A stretch of DNA of 64,000 bases. Origin: Xanthobacter flavus. Its GTDB lineage: Bacteria > Pseudomonadota > Alphaproteobacteria > Rhizobiales > Xanthobacteraceae. Positions 9,401 through 16,859 of this stretch are shown here, in pieces. The stretch lies in the NCBI RefSeq assembly GCF_017875275.1, contig NZ_JAGGML010000001.1, positions 4,733,001-4,797,000 on the forward strand. Reading direction: 5' to 3'. The notes below the pieces were generated by a model, which had not been told where the DNA came from, searched no databases, and saw only the letters and a program-made list of their open reading frames with translations. Each line of letters opens with the position of its first letter. The first letter of the stretch is position 1. The position numbers were made by a program, and so were the translations under genes.

Positions 9401-11508
9401 GAATTGGTGAAGCTGCCGTCGAGCCCGTTGAGGCTCGCATAGATGCCGTAGCTCGCGGCGATGGCGCCGTCGAGGCCGGGCAGGGTGCTGAGCTGCGTGG
9501 ACTGGCTGAGCGCCGAGGCCACGGCCGAGCCCGTGGTTGCGTTCGCGGTGGCGCTGTTGGTCAGCGTCACCGTCGAGAACAGATCGATGATGCCGGAATT
9601 GGTGATCGCCGTGGTCGGCACCACGCCGCTCGCGGGTGCGGTCGTCACCGCCGTGATGTTGAGGCCGAAGCTGTTGAGGTTCGGCGAGGCGGAACTGGCC
9701 GCGGCGCTCGCACTCGTCCCGCCGCTGGCCGTCGCCGTCTGGGTGGAGGCGAAGGACGAGGTGAGGTCGATGATGCCGGAGTTCGTCACCTCGGCGATGT
9801 TCGGCGTGTCGACGAGGATGCCGATCGCCTGGTTGGTGGCGTAGAGCAGGCCAGCGACGAGGGCGCTCGATCCCGAGGAGTAGGTGACATCCGCCACCGC
9901 CCCGCCGTCCGACAGGGCCGAGCCGGCGAAGGAACCGACCGCGCCGGAAGAGATGAGGATGCGCCCGCTGTTGCGCACGGTGGCGCTGTAGGTGCCGGCC
10001 TGGAAGCTGCTGGCCTCCACATCGATGCCGATGAGCCGCGTCTGCAGATATCCTGAGGCATTCGCGGTCGCCTGCTTGGTCGTGGGACCACTCTCGGCGG
10101 AGGCGACGAGCGTGCCTTTCGCGGAGGCGGTGGCTGTCAGCGCCACGGTGCCGCTGTTGACGATGGGCCCGGTGAGGTTGTCCACGGACACGTTGATGCC
10201 GGTGAGCTGGACGGCGGCGAAGTCCTGCTGCGCCACCAGCGCCTCTTCCCTGGCCATGGCGCTGGCGGTGGCGACCGTCGTCGCGATGCCCGTGACCTCG
10301 ATGGTCCCGCTATTGGTCAATCCGCCGAGGCTGCCATTGGCGAGATCGACTCCGTAGGCGATCACCGCCGCACCCACCGAGCCCGACTCCAGGGAGGTCG
10401 TCGGACCGGCAGGGGAATTGTAGTTCACCAATCGGGCGATCTTGTCCGCCGTCGCCTTGCCGGAGGAGGTCGCCGTCGCCGAGGCGGCGACCGAGATGGT
10501 GCCCGTATTCTCAAATTTGCCGATGGTCAGCCCGTTCGACATGACGCCGGACGCCTCGGCATTGGCGGTGGACTGGAGCATCAGCCCGGTCGCCTTCGCA
10601 GCGGAGGTCGACACCGAGAACTGGGTGGCGGCGGTGATGGACGCGGCGACATCGATGATGCCGGAATTGGTGAGGGTGCCCGTCGCGCCGGCAGGCGTCG
10701 CCAGGCCCGACTGGCTCATCCTCACGCCGATCGCGGTGGCGGTGGCCGAGGCCTGGAGCGTGCCCGTCGAGGTCTGGGCGAAGCTCTCGCTGATGGCTGC
10801 GGCCGCGCGCACCTTGATGGTGCCGGCATTGTCGAAGCTGTTCGCGGCGCCTGTGCCATAAGTGGCATAGCCATGGGCGAAGATGCCGGTGACGATGTCG
10901 AGCCCGGTGATCTTGTCGGACGCGCTGATGGCGACGTTCGCGGTATTGGCGACGTCGATGACGCCGCTGCTGGCATTGGTGACGCCGCCGGCGAAATAGC
11001 TGTCCAGCTGCACGCCATAGGCATATTCGGAGATGCCCACGTTGCCGCTGGTCTTGATGACGGGCTGGTCGGTGACGATGCGGTGAGACAGCACGGTCCC
11101 GCTGTTCAGCACGCTCCCGGTGGAGGGGGCGGAGCCATAGAGCACGATGCCCTTGGTGGTGCCGGAGGCACCGACCGCTGTGCCACCGGAATGGATCTTC
11201 AGCTTCGTGATGGTTTGGGTGACGCTCACCGTACCGGTGTTCACGATGCCGGCGCCGTCGGTCAAAGCGGACCGGTAGATCTCCAGCGCCGCCGCGCTGT
11301 TCTTGGTGGTTTCGGTATAGACGATGCCGCCGAGCACGCTGACCCCGCTGAAGGGTGCCCCCGGCGAGGCGCTATCGAGTGACACCGGCGCCGTGAGCAC
11401 CGTGCCCGAGGGAACGAGATAATCTCCCGCCCGCGCCACCGGGCCGGCCAGCGCGAGCGCCAGCAGAGAGGTCGAGGCGAGCAGGCTGGTCGCAAGCAGG
11501 CGGGACAT
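6403..11508 (-). CDS. Large type Va autotransporter with repeated beta-helix passenger
   Basis: The 1,701-residue protein starts MSRLLATSLLASTSLLALAL and has a signal peptide ending near ARAG. The passenger (about residues 35-1380) is very rich in Ala, Gly, Ser and Thr and contains roughly twenty copies of a turn of the form [hydrophobic]-x-N-[ST]-G-x-[IV], such as LTNSGTIEV, VTNSGIIDL and FENTGTISV, each about 50-70 residues apart. This is expected of a right-handed beta-helix. The C-terminal 270-300 residues form an autotransporter beta-barrel (from about SVWLRPFGNWG) that ends in the canonical terminal Phe (QLRLRF). The ATG at 11508 follows GGAGAGGTGCGC. Very few Cys residues are present, as usual for this class. 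The likely role is adhesion or aggregation. Confidence 0.9.
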   Translation of the reverse strand: MSRLLATSLLASTSLLALALAGPVARAGDYLVPSGTVLTAPVSLDSASPGAPFSGVSVLGGIVYTETTKNSAAALEIYRSALTDGAGIVNTGTVSVTQTITKLKIHSGGTAVGASGTTKGIVLYGSAPSTGSVLNSGTVLSHRIVTDQPVIKTSGNVGISEYAYGVQLDSYFAGGVTNASSGVIDVANTANVAISASDKITGLDIVTGIFAHGYATYGTGAANSFDNAGTIKVRAAAAISESFAQTSTGTLQASATATAIGVRMSQSGLATPAGATGTLTNSGIIDVAASITAATQFSVSTSAAKATGLMLQSTANAEASGVMSNGLTIGKFENTGTISVAASATATSSGKATADKIARLVNYNSPAGPTTSLESGSVGAAVIAYGVDLANGSLGGLTNSGTIEVTGIATTVATASAMAREEALVAQQDFAAVQLTGINVSVDNLTGPIVNSGTVALTATASAKGTLVASAESGPTTKQATANASGYLQTRLIGIDVEASSFQAGTYSATVRNSGRILISSGAVGSFAGSALSDGGAVADVTYSSGSSALVAGLLYATNQAIGILVDTPNIAEVTNSGIIDLTSSFASTQTATASGGTSASAAASSASPNLNSFGLNITAVTTAPASGVVPTTAITNSGIIDLFSTVTLTNSATANATTGSAVASALSQSTQLSTLPGLDGAIAASYGIYASLNGLDGSFTNSGVIAVEQALAISGTATAIGTSAQATTVSDGLSLAMGVLALPGQVTGSIVNSGAIWTRASGLFNATANASGGSGTAEAEATGLALASGLIASTDGIGGFANSADILSGATVTTLVSATGSGNGTATATGFGSALSMGVMLTGTAGVAGNFTNTATIGATASASVIASASGGTVSTKAEAIASAFGLLTAGGAGIGGDLVNTGTIGGIATANASASGGTADASAFAYGIALDATGGVGGSIVNSGIVIAVAEAGVAGASGTAQAKAVGLQIASGSVGGALSNTSVIAAQANGTDATAIGIAIGAPIDGKALGAAQLTTLDTLGVDPALATAGAVTISGGLVNTGGITATTGATGSATAIKVAGGSSIGTLTNRGGIFAFEGDGAGIAVDLTGEGSATRILLEDGTVFGDLALSSTYADAITWSGGLLNGDVLGGGLGSLTVLAGAGTSFVYSGTLESLANVSVGGDGTPVSLAFTGTAVGIGTFAVKDQGTLILTADSAIETNAYTQAAGGTLGLYLSPQWTAAPIVATSADLDGTVAVLGATGIRSKTTRYDLLSSSDISGAFSDVTTPNSLLSAAVTYDADGATLVLTRNATTSLAGLTLAGRSLAAGIDLNYQRLSLSSPLSPVLDSFYVGTDGQVANLLNQMSGAPLADAKTAGMATFGTINGQISQQLAATRGTGALPSGGSALLSYGAGEVSPSANAYAATAPSSGASGPWAVLSPAPAAPENSVWLRPFGNWGSTDTGNGTTTSSGGGVLGGIERAFGADARGGAVFSYQTADLGFTGPASGSVDQWTASLYAEKQWGAFYANLFGTYGYQTYDMSRSIAFGGTLFTARSTYAGNAGAVVGEAGYDYAYAPGAKLEPYLRLAYAALGTETFAERGAGVFNLNVAADTTQSLQSTLGLRVVQPLSLSTLPVTLRLEAGWQHEYLDTGASLGATFLADSTIGFNILSGGPSDLALAAAGLSFAFSANFDGYIEYRGSFGDGYSNSTASAQLRLRF

Positions 11509-11813
11509 GCGCACCTCTCCCGGGGGGCGGGACAGCTTTGGATGCAAGGGACGAGTGGGAACCTCTGCGAAGTTACCTCTCGATTCGGCTCGCGCGCAAT
11601 CCGCCGGGAGCGCATCTCCCGCTTCATTTCCAACGGTTCTCGGGCGTGGTTAAGGCGTTGCACCTCACCGTCGCGGCCGAGCCCCCCCCTTGATCGCCCC
11701 CCGCCCTTGACCGCCCCCCGCCGCATGGCGAGACCGGAGCGCCGCCGCCGGGGCGGCCGGCACCCGTTCCATGTCCCCTACCGGTCGAGGACAACCATGG
11801 CGCAGGAAATGGA
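11509..11813. other. 305-bp intergenic region between autotransporter and VIT transporter genes
   Basis: This divergent region should carry the promoters for both neighbours, but I cannot pick convincing -35/-10 pairs. Its only visible structure is a C-rich tandem repeat at 11687-11720, described separately. No small gene with a ribosome binding site is apparent. Confidence 0.5.
11687..11720. repeat. Tandem repeat, 2 x 17 bp, C-rich
   Basis: Two adjacent units (11687-11703 and 11704-11720) read CCCTTGATCGCCCCCCG and CCCTTGACCGCCCCCCG, differing at one base. Each contains a TTGA(T/C)C string that could act as a -35 box towards the VIT gene, but no matching -10 is evident. Confidence 0.6.
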
Positions 11814-12554
11814 ATGCGCTTCCGTCGGTCCGCCGGCCGTGCCATGAGCGGTGGTGTCGGGATCGGGCTGGAGAGCCGTGTCATGTCGCTGCCGTCGCGT
11901 GTCGTCGCCTCGCTCAAGGCCTCCATCGGCGATGTGGTGTTCGGCATGGAGGACGGCACCGTCTCCATCTTCGGCCTCGTCTTCGGCGTCGCCATGAGCA
12001 CCAACGATCCCCGCGCGGTGCTGATCGCCGGCGCCACCGGCGCGGCCGCTGCGGCCGTGTCCATGATGGCGGGCAGCTATCTCGATGCGGAATCCGTTCG
12101 CGACGCCCGCCGCGCCCGGCGCAACGGGCCGGTGGATGCGGCGGAAGCCGCGGCGCAGGTCGAGACGGTCGCTGCGGCCCTCACGCGCGGCGGCATGGCG
12201 GCGGCGGACGTGACGCAAGTGGCGGAGGCGCTGAAGCGCGCGCCGCGTGCCACCCTCGGCCTGCGCTCCGAGCTGGACGAGGCGGACGACGGCGCCAGCC
12301 CCACCTCGCACGCCTTCTGGATGTTCGTCTCGGACCTGTTCGCCGGCTTCACCCCGGTGCTGCCCTTCGCCTTCCTGCCGATGGACGAGGCGCGGATCGT
12401 CTCGCTGGTGCTGACGACGGTGCTGCTGGTGGCGCTCGGAATCGGGCGCGGCATCGTGGCGAAACGCTCCATCCTGCGAGCCACGGCGGAAACGCTGGCC
12501 ATCGCCGCCTCCGCCGCCGCGGCCGGCGTGCTGGTGGGCCGGCTGTTGTCCTGA
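11814..12554 (+). CDS. VIT/CCC1-family membrane metal (Fe2+/Mn2+) transporter
   Basis: The 246-residue protein has the VIT1/CCC1 signature in its first membrane helix (GMEDGTVSIFGLVFGVA, about residues 44-60), then helix 2 with a metal-site-like segment (VSMMAGSYLDAESVRDA), a cytoplasmic helical domain (about 105-165), and three C-terminal helices (SDLFAGFTPVLPFAF and after). Family members move ferrous iron or manganese out of the cytosol. The ATG at 11814 follows CAGGAAATGGA. Internal ATGs at 11844 and 11883 are possible alternatives, the latter preceded by GGAG. The gene stands alone. Confidence 0.82.
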   Translation: MRFRRSAGRAMSGGVGIGLESRVMSLPSRVVASLKASIGDVVFGMEDGTVSIFGLVFGVAMSTNDPRAVLIAGATGAAAAAVSMMAGSYLDAESVRDARRARRNGPVDAAEAAAQVETVAAALTRGGMAAADVTQVAEALKRAPRATLGLRSELDEADDGASPTSHAFWMFVSDLFAGFTPVLPFAFLPMDEARIVSLVLTTVLLVALGIGRGIVAKRSILRATAETLAIAASAAAAGVLVGRLLS

Positions 12555-12660
12555 GGGTCGATCGCGAGGGGCGTTGCGGCCTAATGTCCCTCACGCTGTC
12601 GAGGAGTTCTTCTGGCACCGAACTTGTTTCGACCTCGGCAGAGGAACCAGGGACAGGCCC

Positions 12661-12987
12661 ATGCAGCCAAAGCCGGATGCCGACGACTATCTCGCGCTCT
12701 TCGGGCGCTACAAGGCGGATTTCGGGGACGTCTACATGGACCCGGAGGACGAGCGCTTCCGCCTGCTGTTCGACCAGATCTGCCGCATGCTGACCCAGCC
12801 TACGCCCTTCAATCTGGCCCTGCCGGAGCAGTTCCGCTCCACGGCCTTCCGCTATCTGGAGGGCGATCCCCACACGGTGGCGCACATGACCACCATCGAG
12901 AACCGGCACTTCATGCTGAGCGACCTGTTCGACTACGTCCACCTCGTGAACACCATGGGCGGACGCTGGGATCAGCGCGGGCGCTGA
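12661..12987 (+). CDS. Small conserved-looking protein of unknown function
   Basis: This 108-residue acidic, aromatic-rich soluble protein (MQPKPDADDYLALFGRYKAD...) has no signal peptide, Cys cluster or motif that I recognise. The start at 12661 is chosen over an upstream in-frame ATG at 12574 because the residues before it look non-coding and CAGGGACAGG lies just upstream. The stop codon is embedded in a 12-bp inverted repeat that may terminate transcription. Its neighbours are unrelated, so context gives no functional clue. Confidence 0.6.
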   Translation: MQPKPDADDYLALFGRYKADFGDVYMDPEDERFRLLFDQICRMLTQPTPFNLALPEQFRSTAFRYLEGDPHTVAHMTTIENRHFMLSDLFDYVHLVNTMGGRWDQRGR

Positions 12988-12992
12988 TCCCA
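12967..12992. terminator. Terminator-like hairpin overlapping a stop codon
   Basis: TGGGATCAGCGC and its exact reverse complement are separated by GG, giving a 10-12 bp stem between two convergent genes. It lacks a T-run, so it may act as a bidirectional, factor-assisted terminator. The stem includes the TGA stop at 12985. Confidence 0.5.
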
Positions 12993-13021
12993 CCACAGGC
13001 CCGCGGCTTCTGTCGGCCAAC

Positions 13022-13555
13022 TCAGGCGACGTCGGGCCGGCGCGTCGTGGCGCCGTCGATTCGCCCGATCTCCCGCAGCCGGGTGCCGAGGGCGAGCCGG
13101 TCCAGCTTGGCAATCGGAAGCGCGGTAAAGGCCGATATGCGGTTCTTGAGATAGCGGAAGGCGGCGCTGAAGGCGGCTTCCTTGGCAATGTCGCTGCCCT
13201 CGACAGCGGCGGGATCCTCGATGCCCCAGTGTGCGGTCATGGGTTGGCCGGGCCAGATGGGGCAGGCCTCGCCGGCCGCGTTGTCGCAGACGGTGAAGAC
13301 GAAATCCATCACTGGCGCGCCGGGCTCGGCAAACTCCAGCCAGCTCTTGGAGCGCAGGCCGTAGGTGGGATAACCGAAAGCGGTCAGGGTCCGGACCGCG
13401 AACGGGTTCACCTCTCCCTTGGGCGCGCTTCCAGCGGAGAAGGCGCGGAAGTGACCGCCCCCATCCTTCGCCAGAATGCTCTCTGCGAGAATGGAGCGCG
13501 CCGAATTGCCGGTGCACAGGAACAACACGTTGAAGGTGTCTCTTGTCTCAGACAT
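13022..13555 (-). CDS. arsC: Arsenate reductase, low-molecular-weight phosphatase type
   Basis: The 177-residue enzyme opens with the phosphatase loop CTGNSARS (Cys14-X5-Arg20), and the stretch FTVCDNAAGEACPIWPG is typical of ArsC proteins of this fold, including the downstream Cys residues used for the disulfide relay. It reduces arsenate to arsenite in the cytoplasm. It starts 8 bases inside the end of arsR (the shared sequence ATGTCTGA), so the two are translationally coupled. No arsenite exporter gene (arsB or acr3) follows; the next gene is convergent. Confidence 0.9.
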   Translation of the reverse strand: MSETRDTFNVLFLCTGNSARSILAESILAKDGGGHFRAFSAGSAPKGEVNPFAVRTLTAFGYPTYGLRSKSWLEFAEPGAPVMDFVFTVCDNAAGEACPIWPGQPMTAHWGIEDPAAVEGSDIAKEAAFSAAFRYLKNRISAFTALPIAKLDRLALGTRLREIGRIDGATTRRPDVA

Positions 13556-13925
13556 GGCTCTTCTCGCGTCTTTTGGTTTCCGCGTTGGGTGGACAGGTAC
13601 AGGAAAGAGCAGCCACGGCCGGTGCGCAGACTTCGGGATGGCCGTTGCAGCAGTCCTTCATCAGGAAGGCGATGAGCCCGGACAGGGCGGCATGGACAGG
13701 GCTGTAGATGATGGACCTGCCCTCCCGGCGCGAACGGACCAGACCAGCCTGTTCCAGATGGCCGAGGTGGAAGGACATCCGCGAGGACGAGGCGCCGCCC
13801 ATCGCCTCTCCGATGGCGCCGGCCGCCAGCCCTTCCGGCCCCGCCTGCACCAGAATCCGGACGATGCGCAGCCGCGTCTCCTGCGAGAGGGCGGCGAATG
13901 CAGACAGGGCCGAGGCTTCGTTCAT
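13548..13925 (-). CDS. arsR: ArsR-family arsenite-responsive repressor
   Basis: This 125-residue winged-helix protein (MNEASALSAFAALSQETRLR...) has the recognition helix around SSRMSFHLGHLEQAG. It lacks the classical CxC pair in the DNA-binding helix. Instead it has Cys92, Cys93 and Cys100 (DCCNGHPEVC), the alternative C-terminal arsenite site seen in many alphaproteobacterial ArsR proteins. The ATG at 13925 is preceded within 6 bases by a perfect dyad, leaving little room for a ribosome binding site. It probably represses its own operon with arsC. Confidence 0.88.
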   Translation of the reverse strand: MNEASALSAFAALSQETRLRIVRILVQAGPEGLAAGAIGEAMGGASSSRMSFHLGHLEQAGLVRSRREGRSIIYSPVHAALSGLIAFLMKDCCNGHPEVCAPAVAALSCTCPPNAETKRREKSHV

Positions 13926-13930
13926 ACTTC

Positions 13931-13956
13931 CATATCTCAAGATATGTTGAGATATG
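13931..13956. promoter_or_regulatory. ArsR operator: 10-bp perfect inverted repeat
   Basis: The arms are CATATCTCAA (13931-13940) and TTGAGATATG (13947-13956) around a 6-bp spacer. The site sits 6 bp upstream of the arsR start codon. It is AT-rich in a GC-rich context and has the size and symmetry of ArsR/SmtB operators. Confidence 0.8.
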
Positions 13957-14113
13957 AGCGATCCTAATGCTTCCCATGGCAGGGCGCAAGGCTTGAGCGG
14001 TGGCGGGCGATGAAAGGTCAGGAGCGGCGGTTCGCCGAGTTCCTGTCGGCGTGGCCATGGCAAGCGGAAGCCAGGGAGATGGAGCGTGCGGCCTGTGCCG
14101 TGGCCCTTCTGGC

Positions 14114-14506
14114 TCAGCCTGCGGCGACCGCCACGGCCTCGATCTCGAACCGCCATTCCGGGCGGGCGAGGGCGGCGGCGATCACCAGCGTCGAGGCGGG
14201 CTTTTGGCCCTTGAGCAGCTCCGTGCGCAGCGATCCGTAGCCGGCATAGTCGGCCGGATCGGTAAGAAAGGCCGTGACCTTGGCGAGGTCGCCGAGCCCC
14301 ATGCCGGCAGCCGCGAGGACCTGTTCCAGATTGGCGAAGGCGGCGCGCACCTGCCCTTCGAAATCAGCCGGCACCTGCCCCGTGGCGTCGATGCCCACCT
14401 GTCCCGAGATGTAGAGCGTTCGCACCGGGCCAGTCGCGAGCACGGCGGGGCTGTAGGGCAGGGCAGCATCAGCCGGGTTGGCGAGCACGGGCGAGAGAAC
14501 GGACAT
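14114..14506 (-). CDS. RidA/YjgF-family protein lacking the usual substrate arginine
   Basis: The 130-residue protein has the RidA core (LYISGQVGIDATGQVPADFEGQ, VTAFLTD and the C-terminal FEIEAVAV). In canonical RidA, PARS supplies the Arg that holds the imine carboxylate; here the aligned segment reads PAST, so the Arg is replaced by Ser. That places it among the Rid groups not expected to have standard enamine/imine deaminase activity. It starts immediately after the stop of the arylformamidase-like gene, as the last gene of the Liv/di-iron operon, and is probably specific to that pathway. Confidence 0.85.
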   Translation of the reverse strand: MSVLSPVLANPADAALPYSPAVLATGPVRTLYISGQVGIDATGQVPADFEGQVRAAFANLEQVLAAAGMGLGDLAKVTAFLTDPADYAGYGSLRTELLKGQKPASTLVIAAALARPEWRFEIEAVAVAAG

Positions 14507-15352
14507 TCAGGCCTCCGAAGGGCTGGCGAGGGCGAGGATCGCGCGGGTGAGCGGGTCGGTGCCGTCGGCCAGGGGATCGAGCAAAGTGAAATGGTTGCGC
14601 CGGGCCGGCTCCATGGACTGCACCGCGCCGCCGCGCGCCGCCCACAGCGCGGCGAAATCGCGGCTCCAGCGTTTGAAACCGTCCGTCTCCTCCGCGCCCA
14701 CGGCGCACAGGAGCGGCATGAGCCGGGCGCTTGGCGGCAGGTCGCCGAGGCGCAGCAGCGGGCTCGCCGCCGCTGCCTCCGGCCCTGAGAGGCGGAGGTC
14801 GGCGTTGATGGAGGTGTGCCGCAGCGGCCGCAGGTCGTAGACGCCGGAGAGGCCGGCGAGGGCGCAGATGGGGCCGTCGCCCCGCTCCGCCTGATCGAGC
14901 GCCAGCATGGCCGCGAGCTGCCCGCCCGCCGAATGGCCGGCCACCACGATGCGGGACGGAGCCAGATGGTCCACCACCCAGCGCAACGCGAGACGCATCT
15001 CGTCCAGGATGTCGGCAACGCGCACACCGGACACCAGATCATAGGTCGGTGCCACCAGCGTCACCCCGGCGGCGATCGAGGGGCCGGCGATGAAGGAGAC
15101 ATCGGACTTGTCCAGCGCGCGCCAGTAGCCGCCATGGATGAAGAACAGCACCGGCGCGCCGTCGCCGGCCGGAAACACGTCCAGCAGGCAGCGCGGGCCG
15201 GGTCCATAGCGCTGGTCCAGCCGCCAGCCACCGCTGGCGCGCAGCGCTGCCCCGAGGCGACGGTGGCCGTCATAGACGCTCTCGCGCTCGGGATGCCGTC
15301 GGCGCAGGGCGTATTCGGCTTCGAGCGCGGGATCGATGAGGGTATGCGGCAT
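14507..15352 (-). CDS. Arylformamidase-like alpha/beta hydrolase
   Basis: This 281-residue hydrolase has the kynurenine-formamidase oxyanion motif HGGYW (residues 73-77), the nucleophile elbow GHSAGG (Ser141) and a likely catalytic His254 (RNHF). Family members hydrolyse N-formyl aromatic amines or related amides and esters. It follows livF by 15 bases and abuts the RidA-family gene, so it is part of the transport/oxidation operon. No other kynurenine-pathway gene is present, so a formamide, carbamate or ester in an unknown pathway is more likely than N-formylkynurenine. Confidence 0.82.
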   Translation of the reverse strand: MPHTLIDPALEAEYALRRRHPERESVYDGHRRLGAALRASGGWRLDQRYGPGPRCLLDVFPAGDGAPVLFFIHGGYWRALDKSDVSFIAGPSIAAGVTLVAPTYDLVSGVRVADILDEMRLALRWVVDHLAPSRIVVAGHSAGGQLAAMLALDQAERGDGPICALAGLSGVYDLRPLRHTSINADLRLSGPEAAAASPLLRLGDLPPSARLMPLLCAVGAEETDGFKRWSRDFAALWAARGGAVQSMEPARRNHFTLLDPLADGTDPLTRAILALASPSEA

Positions 15353-15367
15353 GGGATTTCCGAAAAC

Positions 15368-16081
15368 TCACAGGCCGAGATAGGCGGCGCGCACGCCGTC
15401 GTCATGGAGGAGGTCGGCGCCCGCACCGTCGCGCACGACGGCGCCCTCGGCGAGGACATAGCCGTGGGCGGCGCTGCGCAGGGCCATGCTTGCATTCTGC
15501 TCGGCGATGAGGAGGGACATGCCCTCGGCATTGAGGCGGCGGATGGTGGCGAAGATCTCCTGCACCACCTTGGGCGCGAGGCCCATGGAGGGCTCGTCGA
15601 GCAGCAGAAGGCGGGGCCTGCCCATGAGGGCGCGGCCGATGGCGAGCATCTGCTGCTCGCCGCCGGAGAGCAGCCCGGCCGCCTGCCGCCGCCGCTCGGC
15701 GAGGCGGGGAAAGAGCGCGAACACCATGTCGAGGTCGGCAGCGACACCCTGCGCCCGGCGCGGCCACAGCCGGCGGAAGGCGCCCATCTCCAGATTTTCC
15801 TCCACCGTCATGGGCGCGAACACGCGGCGCCCTTCCGGCACCAGCGCCAGCCCGCGCGACAGGCGGGAGGAGGTCGAGAGGTTGGTGATGTCCGCCCCAT
15901 CGAACACGATGCGCCCCCCCGTGGGACGGATGAGGCCGGCGAGGGTGCGCAGCAGGGTCGTCTTGCCCGCGCCATTGGCGCCGATGAGGCAGACGGATTG
16001 CCCGCGCGCCACCTTCAGGGAAACCGCGTGCAGCACATCGGTGCCGCCATAGCCGGCGACGAGGCCTTGCACCTCAAGCAT
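15368..16081 (-). CDS. livF: ABC transporter ATP-binding protein, LivF type
   Basis: The 237-residue ATPase has Walker A GANGAGKTT (near residue 35), the signature LSGGEQQ, Walker B LLLLDEPSMGL and the H-loop region. Length and sequence fit LivF, the shorter ATPase of branched-chain amino-acid/amide (HAAT) importers. It overlaps livG by 8 bases. In this operon the real substrate is probably the compound oxidised by the adjacent di-iron proteins rather than leucine. Confidence 0.9.
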   Translation of the reverse strand: MLEVQGLVAGYGGTDVLHAVSLKVARGQSVCLIGANGAGKTTLLRTLAGLIRPTGGRIVFDGADITNLSTSSRLSRGLALVPEGRRVFAPMTVEENLEMGAFRRLWPRRAQGVAADLDMVFALFPRLAERRRQAAGLLSGGEQQMLAIGRALMGRPRLLLLDEPSMGLAPKVVQEIFATIRRLNAEGMSLLIAEQNASMALRSAAHGYVLAEGAVVRDGAGADLLHDDGVRAAYLGL

Positions 16082-16859
16082 CGACCGCCTCCTCGCCGAG
16101 ATAGGCGGAGAGCACCTCCGGATGGCGGCGAACCTTCTCCGCCGTGCCCTCGGCGATGCGCCGGCCGTTGTTGAGCACCAGAATGTCGTGGGAGAGCGAC
16201 ATGACCATGCGCATGTTGTGCTCCACCAGCAGCACGGTCATGCCGTCGCGGTTCAGGTCGCGAATGGTCTCGGCCATCCTGTCCGCTTCGGCGTGGGGCA
16301 GGCCGGCGGCGGGCTCGTCCAGCAGCAGGAGGCGCGGCTCGGAGGCGAGGGCGCGGGCAAGTTCGAGCACCTTCATCTGCCCGAAGGCCAGCGACCCTGC
16401 CGGCGCATGGGCCTTGGCGGCAAGGCCGAAGCGCTCCAGCAGCCCCATGGCGGTGGCCTCCATCGCCCGTTCCTCGGCGCCCACGGCCGGGATGTGGAGA
16501 AGGGCGGACAGCGTGGTGGCGCGGCCGCGCAGGTGGCGGCCCACCATGACGTTCTCCAGCACGGTCAGCTCGCGGAAGATCTGCAAATTCTGGAAGGTGC
16601 GGGCGATGCCGCGGCGTGCGCGTTCGTGGGTCGGCAGGCGATCGATGCGGGCGCCATCGAACTTCATGGCGCCGTCGGTCGGTCGGGTGACGCCGGCGAT
16701 CATGTTGAACAGCGTGGACTTGCCGGCGCCGTTGGGGCCAATCACCGCCTTGATCTCCCCGGTCTTCACCCGGAAGGAGAGATCGTCCACGGCGGTGACG
16801 CCGGCGAAGCGGCAGGTGAGGTTTTCGACCTGCAGAAGATCGCTCACGCGCGCCGTCAT
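16074..16859 (-). CDS. livG: ABC transporter ATP-binding protein, LivG type
   Basis: The 261-residue ATPase has Walker A GPNGAGKST, the LivG-type long insertion between Walker A and the signature, Walker B LLLLDEPAAGL and a C-terminal AYLGEEAVDA tail. The ATG at 16859 overlaps the livM stop by 4 bases (ATGA), showing translational coupling. It should pair with LivF to power the LivHM permease. Confidence 0.9.
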   Translation of the reverse strand: MTARVSDLLQVENLTCRFAGVTAVDDLSFRVKTGEIKAVIGPNGAGKSTLFNMIAGVTRPTDGAMKFDGARIDRLPTHERARRGIARTFQNLQIFRELTVLENVMVGRHLRGRATTLSALLHIPAVGAEERAMEATAMGLLERFGLAAKAHAPAGSLAFGQMKVLELARALASEPRLLLLDEPAAGLPHAEADRMAETIRDLNRDGMTVLLVEHNMRMVMSLSHDILVLNNGRRIAEGTAEKVRRHPEVLSAYLGEEAVDA

